10,000 nt of DNA. Origin: Methanobacterium formicicum (GTDB taxonomy: Archaea > Methanobacteriota > Methanobacteria > Methanobacteriales > Methanobacteriaceae). This document shows positions 1-10,000 of the stretch, in pieces (positions within the stretch are counted from its first letter, which is position 1; each line of letters opens with the position of its first letter). The stretch covers positions 1 through 10,000 of the forward strand of contig NZ_JARVXG010000010.1 in the NCBI RefSeq assembly GCF_029848115.1, read 5' to 3'. The notes under the pieces were generated by a model. It was not told where the DNA came from and ran no database searches. It worked only from the letters and a program-made list of their open reading frames with translations. The position numbers were made by a program, and so were the translations under genes.

Positions 1-16
1 CCCCCCCCCCCCCCCC
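1..16. repeat. poly-C tract at window edge
   Basis: The first 16 bases are all C, unlike the AT-rich DNA that follows. The true length is unknown because the tract touches the window edge. It may be a real homopolymer or an assembly-edge artefact; the sequence alone cannot tell. Confidence 0.6.
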
Positions 17-130
17 TTCATATTTTTAGTGGAGAGGTTTGCTATTCAGCCATATTTTTTTAGTTAAAACCTTTCCTTTTTTAATTTCTAACCTCTGCTC
101 TTTAATTCAGGTTATTTTAATTGAGGGTAT

Positions 131-165
131 CTTTTTTTCAATTCATGATTCTTTTTTTCAATTCA
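131..165. repeat. short direct repeat in T-rich leader
   Basis: The 15-mer CTTTTTTTCAATTCA occurs twice, starting at 131 and 151, a period of 20. The second copy runs directly into AAAACCTTTCCT, itself a repeat of 66-77. This looks like low-complexity duplication; no function is visible. Confidence 0.6.
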
Positions 166-279
166 AAACCTTTCCTAAAATCATTTTAATTTTAACCTTT
201 CTGGAAGGATTATCCTTGACGATTTTTTCACGTTCGATGAGGGAATTTATCAAATTGTCTCAAGTTGGGTGATTTTTTT

Positions 280-322
280 GGGGTGGATTTTTCTACCCTT
301 TTAAGGTAATTTTTACCACCCC
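280..322. promoter_or_regulatory. 43-bp symmetrical dyad upstream of cbiM
   Basis: Outer arms GGGGTGG (280-286) and CCACCCC (316-322) and inner arms TACC (294-297) and GGTA (305-308) share one centre at 301, separated by unpaired 7-base T-rich stretches. Two alternative local hairpins are possible: 281-286 with 293-298, and 305-309 with 313-317. It could be an operator dyad for cbiM or part of a transcript end from the left. The function is inferred only. Confidence 0.45.
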
Positions 323-324
323 AC

Positions 325-367
<43 letters not shown>

Positions 368-377
368 CTTTATAAAG
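368..377 (+). promoter_or_regulatory. TATA-like box, candidate cbiM promoter
   Basis: CTTTATAAAG matches an archaeal TATA box. With the usual 25-base offset, transcription would start near 400, giving a leader of roughly 75 bases before the cbiM ATG at 477. No GTATTAC sites of the kind found at 2463-3532 flank it. Confidence 0.5.
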
Positions 378-476
378 GGCTTATTCTAAATGTGATATTT
401 ACAGGAAATTTAATGGAATTTACTCGTGTGTTGTGTCAATGTTTAAATTGTAAAAAATTATGGAAGGAGGATTTAA

Positions 477-1163
<687 letters not shown>

Positions 1164-1478
1164 ATGGATAGCAAGTACTACATCGTCATACTGGCCATTG
1201 TGGCGGTAATTGCCATCCTCCCCCTGGCCATGTACAGTGGCCTGGGTGAAGAAGAGGGTTACTTCGGTGGAGCCGATGATGCAGCAGGCACAGCTATCGA
1301 GGAAACAGGATACGAACCTTGGTTCAGCTCCATCTGGGAACCACCAAGTGGTGAGATTGCCAGTCTGTTATTTGCCATTCAAGCAGCCATTGGAGCCATA
1401 ATAATTGGTTACATATTGGGATATTTCCATGGGCAAGCCAATGAACGTAAGAAAATCGAAAAAGAAGGTGAAAAATAG
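1164..1478 (+). CDS. cbiN: CbiN, small auxiliary subunit of cobalt transporter
   Basis: The 104-residue protein has two membrane helices (about residues 5-25 and 66-87) joined by an outside loop, the normal CbiN plan. The loop carries FGGADD (34-39) and a PW pair (52-53). It is followed by PPSGEIASLLFAIQAAIG (60-77), the strongly conserved part of the family. CbiN works with CbiM in loading cobalt into the transporter. The C-terminal tail (from about 91) is Lys/Glu-rich and probably cytoplasmic. The ATG directly abuts the cbiM stop, with AAAGGAG at 1149-1155 serving as ribosome binding site inside the end of cbiM. The stop codon sits within the left arm of a small hairpin (1474-1493). Confidence 0.93.
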   Translation: MDSKYYIVILAIVAVIAILPLAMYSGLGEEEGYFGGADDAAGTAIEETGYEPWFSSIWEPPSGEIASLLFAIQAAIGAIIIGYILGYFHGQANERKKIEKEGEK

Positions 1479-1493
1479 GTCCAAAAACCTATT
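1474..1493 (+). other. hairpin over the cbiN stop codon
   Basis: AATAGGT (1474-1480) and ACCTATT (1487-1493) form a perfect 7-bp stem with a CCAAAA loop. No T-run follows, so it is not a clear terminator. It could be an RNA end or processing structure between cbiN and cbiQ, or chance. Confidence 0.35.
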
Positions 1494-1540
1494 AATTAAG
1501 GAAAAAGGGGAGGTACTATTAAGGTATGGTTGAATTTAAA

Positions 1541-2399
<859 letters not shown>

Positions 2400-2417
2400 T
2401 TAAAATTTAAAATACAC

Positions 2418-2423
2418 TTTTTT
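2418..2423 (+). terminator. short T-run after cbiQ
   Basis: Six T 19-24 bases after the cbiQ stop, within an AT-rich stretch. Archaeal transcription often ends on T-runs. It is weak here, but it lies before the separate cbiO1 promoter cassette. Confidence 0.3.
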
Positions 2424-2460
2424 CTCAGCTTAACTAAAAGAAGGGTACTGGGGCGCAGTG

Positions 2461-2503
2461 GTGTATTACTATATATTTAAATGAAATCTTAAATTGTATT
2501 ACT
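2461..2503 (+). promoter_or_regulatory. promoter-operator cassette 1, upstream of cbiO1
   Basis: GTGTATTACT (2461-2470) and GTATTACT (2496-2503) are direct repeats whose GTATTACT cores start exactly 33 bp apart. Between them sits the TATA-like TATATTTAAAT (2472-2482). A transcription start 25 bases downstream would fall about 2503, inside the second repeat. A protein bound to the two sites would cover both the TFB-recognition side and the start site, a repression layout. GTATTAC is itself a near-palindrome (GTA-T-TAC). The same arrangement recurs at 3405 and 3491. The regulator is unknown. Confidence 0.75.
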
Positions 2504-2516
2504 GTGTGGTAAAATC

Positions 2517-3353
<837 letters not shown>

Positions 3354-3366
3354 CACCTTCATCTCA

Positions 3367-3381
3367 TTTTTTTGGATTTTT
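3367..3381 (+). terminator. T-run terminator after cbiO1
   Basis: Seven T (3367-3373), then GGA, then five T, beginning 14 bases after the cbiO1 stop. This is a typical archaeal T-tract end and separates cbiO1 from the cassettes that follow. Confidence 0.5.
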
Positions 3382-3404
3382 CGGGATGGTGTTTCCGTGT
3401 TCCG

Positions 3405-3447
3405 GTGTATTACTGGCTTTATAAATAAAATCCCAAATAGTATTACT
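3405..3447 (+). promoter_or_regulatory. promoter-operator cassette 2, distal
   Basis: GTGTATTACT (3405-3414) and GTATTACT (3440-3447) flank the TATA-like CTTTATAAATA (3417-3427), with the cores again exactly 33 bp apart. No gene starts directly behind it. The next CDS begins at 3555, past a further cassette. The 3' flank TGGTAAAAAATCAGGA resembles the cbiO1 start region TGGTAAAATCATGA, with the ATG lost. It may be a second promoter for the permease gene or a remnant of a duplicated cbiO promoter. Confidence 0.7.
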
Positions 3448-3490
3448 TATATTTGGGGATGGTAAAAAATCAGGATATTTTCGCGCATAT

Positions 3491-3532
3491 GTGTATTACT
3501 GGTTATTTAAATGAACCGTAAAATTGTATTAC
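3491..3532 (+). promoter_or_regulatory. promoter-operator cassette 3, proximal to permease gene
   Basis: GTGTATTACT (3491-3500) and GTATTAC (3526-3532) flank TATA-like TTATTTAAAT (3503-3512), with the cores 33 bp apart as in the other two copies. The last T of the second repeat is A here. The predicted transcription start lies near 3530, inside the second repeat, giving a short leader with a good ribosome binding site before ATG 3555. The cassette starts 86 bp after cassette 2. Confidence 0.75.
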
Positions 3533-3554
3533 AAAAAGATTTGAGGTGATTTGC

Positions 3555-4229
3555 ATGGATATTATATCGGGAGGAATAACTATTATTCCCTCAGAAATTG
3601 GTCTATTGTTCATGGTTTCAGCATTCATACTCGGTGCACTGCACGCACTAGAGCCAGGGCATGGTAAATCAGTTATGGCTGCCTTTGTTTTAGGAACAGA
3701 CGCCAATTTAAAGGATGCTTGGTTACTGGGGTTGACTGTAGTTTTTTCACACGTGAGTGTGGTGGTCTTACTGGGAGTGGTTTCCATTTTCCTCATGGGA
3801 ACCTTGAATGTTGATGCCACCCACGAGGTAATGAGTGCTGTCGGGGGAATCATCCTGGTGGTGGTGGGAATGTGGATCATAAAAACCTACCACGATCAAA
3901 ATCATAACCATCAACATCACGAACACCACATCGACACCAAAAAAGGAGTAATTGCCATTGGATTGTCCACCGGCTTAATACCCTGTCCTGCTGCACTGGC
4001 TGTCCTTTTTTTTAGCATTGCCAATAATCAGATGTACAATGGTCTGGTTTATATCCTGGTGTTCAGTGTTGGTCTGGCTATTTCCATAACTCTCCTTTCC
4101 GCACTTTTTGTTAAGGGAAAAGGATTCATTCAGAGATATATGGGCAATGAAACCATCAACAAGATCCCACTGGTAAGTGGGACTATTATTGTGATAATAG
4201 GGTTAATCTCACTTCTACAACTCTATTAA
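3555..4229 (+). CDS. NicO/RcnA-like nickel-cobalt permease with His-rich loop
   Basis: The 224-residue membrane protein has about six helices. Near the N-terminus is GALHALEPGHGKSVMAA (27-43), the hallmark His/Gly motif of the NicO/RcnA family of Ni2+/Co2+ transporters. It is followed by FSHVSVVVLLG (64-74) and, in the second half, GLIPCPAAL (140-148). Between the halves, residues 113-125 form a cytoplasmic or periplasmic loop with seven His, probably binding metal. I choose ATG 3555 over an upstream in-frame GTG (3546), because GAGGTGAT (3543-3550) makes an ideal ribosome binding site for the ATG and overlaps the GTG. Family members include exporters (RcnA) and importers, and the direction cannot be read from sequence. 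Tandem cassettes shared with cbiO1 support a role in Co/Ni homeostasis. A hairpin terminator follows. Confidence 0.85.
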   Translation: MDIISGGITIIPSEIGLLFMVSAFILGALHALEPGHGKSVMAAFVLGTDANLKDAWLLGLTVVFSHVSVVVLLGVVSIFLMGTLNVDATHEVMSAVGGIILVVVGMWIIKTYHDQNHNHQHHEHHIDTKKGVIAIGLSTGLIPCPAALAVLFFSIANNQMYNGLVYILVFSVGLAISITLLSALFVKGKGFIQRYMGNETINKIPLVSGTIIVIIGLISLLQLY

Positions 4230-4235
4230 TGGCTG

Positions 4236-4262
4236 AAATAATTTTTATAATTATTTTCCTTA
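4236..4262 (+). terminator. hairpin terminator after permease gene
   Basis: AAATAATT (4236-4243) pairs perfectly with AATTATTT (4249-4256) around TTTAT, followed by a T-rich tail into 4267. It lies seven bases past the permease stop. Confidence 0.5.
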
Positions 4263-4369
4263 TTTTTCTTCAAGCATGGTTAAGCCCTTAATCAAAACCA
4301 TCTAGCTTTAATCGGGTGAGGAAACATCCTATTTTCTGTAGAATTTAAATGCTCTTTTTATTTAATAAC

Positions 4370-4388
4370 CCTAAGTGAACCATTTAGG
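4370..4388. promoter_or_regulatory. inverted repeat upstream of cbiO2
   Basis: CCTAAGTG (4370-4377) and CATTTAGG (4381-4388) pair over eight positions with one G-T mismatch and a three-base spacer. It sits directly downstream of the TATA-like TTTTTATTTAA (4356-4366), about where that promoter would start transcription. A possible operator for cbiO2, distinct from the GTATTAC cassettes. Confidence 0.35.
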
Positions 4389-4472
4389 AAAATAAATTCA
4401 GGGTATAAGATCATTTTTTATATCATCTGAACTTAGTTTAATTAGAATATTATTTGTGTGGGAATAGAAACT

Positions 4473-5328
<856 letters not shown>

Positions 5329-5373
5329 GATTTTTAACCTTATTTTATCCACTTTTCAATGAGGTGTAGTATC

Positions 5374-6534
<1,161 letters not shown>

Positions 6535-6566
6535 TGGTGGCGAGAAGTAAAAGAAATTCCGCGCTT

Positions 6567-6684
6567 TTATCCTGGATCTGACCCTATTACACCTTTTTTT
6601 TTATTCTGGATTTGGCCTTTTTTCACCTTTTTTTTTATCCTGAATTTAGTCCTGTTTCACCTTTCTTATTCTGAATCTGGCTTA

Positions 6685-6688
<4 letters not shown>
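6567..6688 (+). repeat. four tandem 34-bp terminator-like repeats
   Basis: Imperfect units start at 6567, 6601, 6635 and 6666 (periods 34, 34, 31). Each begins TTATYCTGRATYTRG. The first three continue through a CACC block to a T-run: nine T at 6594-6602, nine at 6628-6636, and a short run at 6662-6664. The second unit carries an extra six-T run at 6618-6623. T-runs are only on the + strand, so the array can end transcripts from the DUF362 gene but not from the convergent minus-strand gene. The fourth unit is truncated and overlaps the last codon and stop of that gene. Confidence 0.75.
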
Positions 6689-7911
<1,223 letters not shown>

Positions 7912-7946
7912 AGAAACATTCCCCCTTAAATGGGTAACATTTCACG

Positions 7947-8783
<837 letters not shown>

Positions 8784-8846
8784 GACATTACCTCCAGTTA
8801 CAGGGTACTTAATATTCTTAATAAAGAGTTATGGAGTCATCAATAA

Positions 8847-8857
8847 CTTAAATATTT
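8847..8857 (-). promoter_or_regulatory. TATA-like box for SDR operon
   Basis: On the minus strand, CAAATATTTAA-type sequence (complement of about 8847-8857) is the best TATA candidate. It lies roughly 70 bases before the SDR start codon, with transcription predicted to begin near 8825. Confidence 0.4.
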
Positions 8858-8863
8858 GTATTA

Positions 8864-8877
8864 AGTAGTTAACTACT
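8864..8877. promoter_or_regulatory. perfect 14-bp palindrome, candidate SDR operator
   Basis: AGTAGTTAACTACT is identical to its reverse complement. It lies just upstream of the TATA-like box of the SDR operon in the minus-strand sense, where a regulator could block or recruit the archaeal basal factors. Confidence 0.5.
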
Positions 8878-9069
8878 GGTAAATTTTTTTAAAAAGCAGG
8901 CATTTCCCAAATTTCATGACTTTTTCTTATTTTGCCATGATTAGAAGAGATTATAATAAAAAACGAGTTAAAATGGGATATTGGGGATTTCAATGTCTTA
9001 AAAATGAGAGTTCATGGCTTTTAAAAAAATTCATGTAAAAATTATCTTAAAACTTATTCTGGTAAAATC

Positions 9070-9126
9070 ATTTTAAAAGAAGGTGATATTTTAAAAAATA
9101 AGGTATTTTAAAAAAATATTTTAAAA
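9070..9126. repeat. four copies of ATTTTAAAA
   Basis: Copies begin at 9070, 9088, 9105 and 9118 (spacing 18, 17, 13). They lie downstream of the ferredoxin gene, together with A-runs at 9110-9116. This may be low-complexity sequence contributing to termination. Confidence 0.4.
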
Positions 9127-9136
9127 TAAGAACGGT

Positions 9137-9143
9137 AAAAAAA
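9137..9143 (-). terminator. T7 terminator after NIL-ferredoxin gene
   Basis: Seven A on the + strand read as seven T in the minus-strand transcript, about 14 bases past the stop codon of the ferredoxin gene. A second seven-T run follows at 9116-9110. Confidence 0.5.
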
Positions 9144-9156
9144 GGGAAGAATTTGT

Positions 9157-9543
<387 letters not shown>

Positions 9544-9545
9544 TA

Positions 9546-10000
<455 letters not shown>

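Larger units (their letters stand above)
8784..9156. other. 373-bp AT-rich gap between two minus-strand operons
   Basis: No gene is visible. The left end holds the SDR promoter, palindrome and ribosome binding site. The right end holds A-runs that read as T-run terminators for the ferredoxin gene, and a set of ATTTTAAAA repeats. The middle (about 8880-9060) is AT-rich, and I see no structure in it. Confidence 0.5.

Noticed and set aside
39..272. 77-codon ORF on the + strand in the leader
   Set aside because: Composition is dictated by T-tracts (Phe, Ile, Leu), there is no ribosome binding site, and the DNA is repetitive and non-coding in character.
378..476. Cobalamin riboswitch in the cbiM leader
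   Set aside because: The predicted leader is only about 75 bases and AT-rich. I see none of the conserved B12-box-like sequence or multi-helix layout.
3459..3521. 20-codon ORF between cassettes 2 and 3, possible leader peptide
   Set aside because: No ribosome binding site, and it runs across the operator and TATA box of cassette 3, so coding constraint is unlikely.
3546..3554. GTG as the start of the permease gene
   Set aside because: It lies inside the strong ribosome binding site GAGGTGAT that serves ATG 3555.
5359..5373. ATG 5359 as the start of the DUF362 gene
   Set aside because: It overlaps the GAGGTG ribosome binding site correctly spaced for ATG 5374.

Overview
The window looks like part of a methanogenic archaeon of the Methanobacteriales, most likely Methanobacterium or a close relative (an inference). 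The reasons are AT-rich, T-tract-filled intergenic DNA with archaeal TATA-like boxes, moderately GC-balanced genes with GGAGG/GGTGA ribosome binding sites, a stand-alone cobalt ECF transporter, a DUF362-ferredoxin, and a CBS protein followed by a NIL-ferredoxin, as in the methanogen homocysteine-forming sulfurtransferase. No mobile element, CRISPR array, tRNA or rRNA was seen.

Left part (1-5328, all + strand): metal transport. After a gene-free T-rich leader come cbiM, cbiN and cbiQ, the substrate-specific and transmembrane parts of an ECF-type cobalt transporter. The ATPase is not attached to them. Two paralogous cbiO genes, about 74% identical by hand count, follow as separate units, with a NicO/RcnA-like Ni/Co permease between them. 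The most striking signal is a promoter cassette present three times: GTATTACT, exactly 25 bases containing a TATA-like box, then GTATTAC. One copy precedes cbiO1 and two copies precede the permease gene. I found none in front of cbiM or cbiO2. This suggests that one metal-sensing repressor controls cbiO1 and the permease separately from the core transporter and the second ATPase.

Middle (5374-6684): a DUF362 protein with two C-terminal [4Fe-4S] motifs lies 45 bp behind cbiO2 and probably shares its transcript. After it, four imperfect 34-bp tandem units with T-runs on the + strand form a multi-copy terminator between convergent genes.

Right part (6685-10000, all - strand): an SDR oxidoreductase is followed by a duplicated DUF308/HdeD-like membrane protein, 35 bp apart and probably one operon. 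A perfect 14-bp palindrome lies just upstream of the SDR gene's likely TATA box. Beyond a 373-bp AT-rich gap is a second operon. Its first gene runs off the right edge and shows only its C-terminal CBS pair. Two bases after it comes a NIL-domain 2[4Fe-4S] protein. Together they resemble the L-aspartate-semialdehyde sulfurtransferase used for homocysteine synthesis in methanogens.
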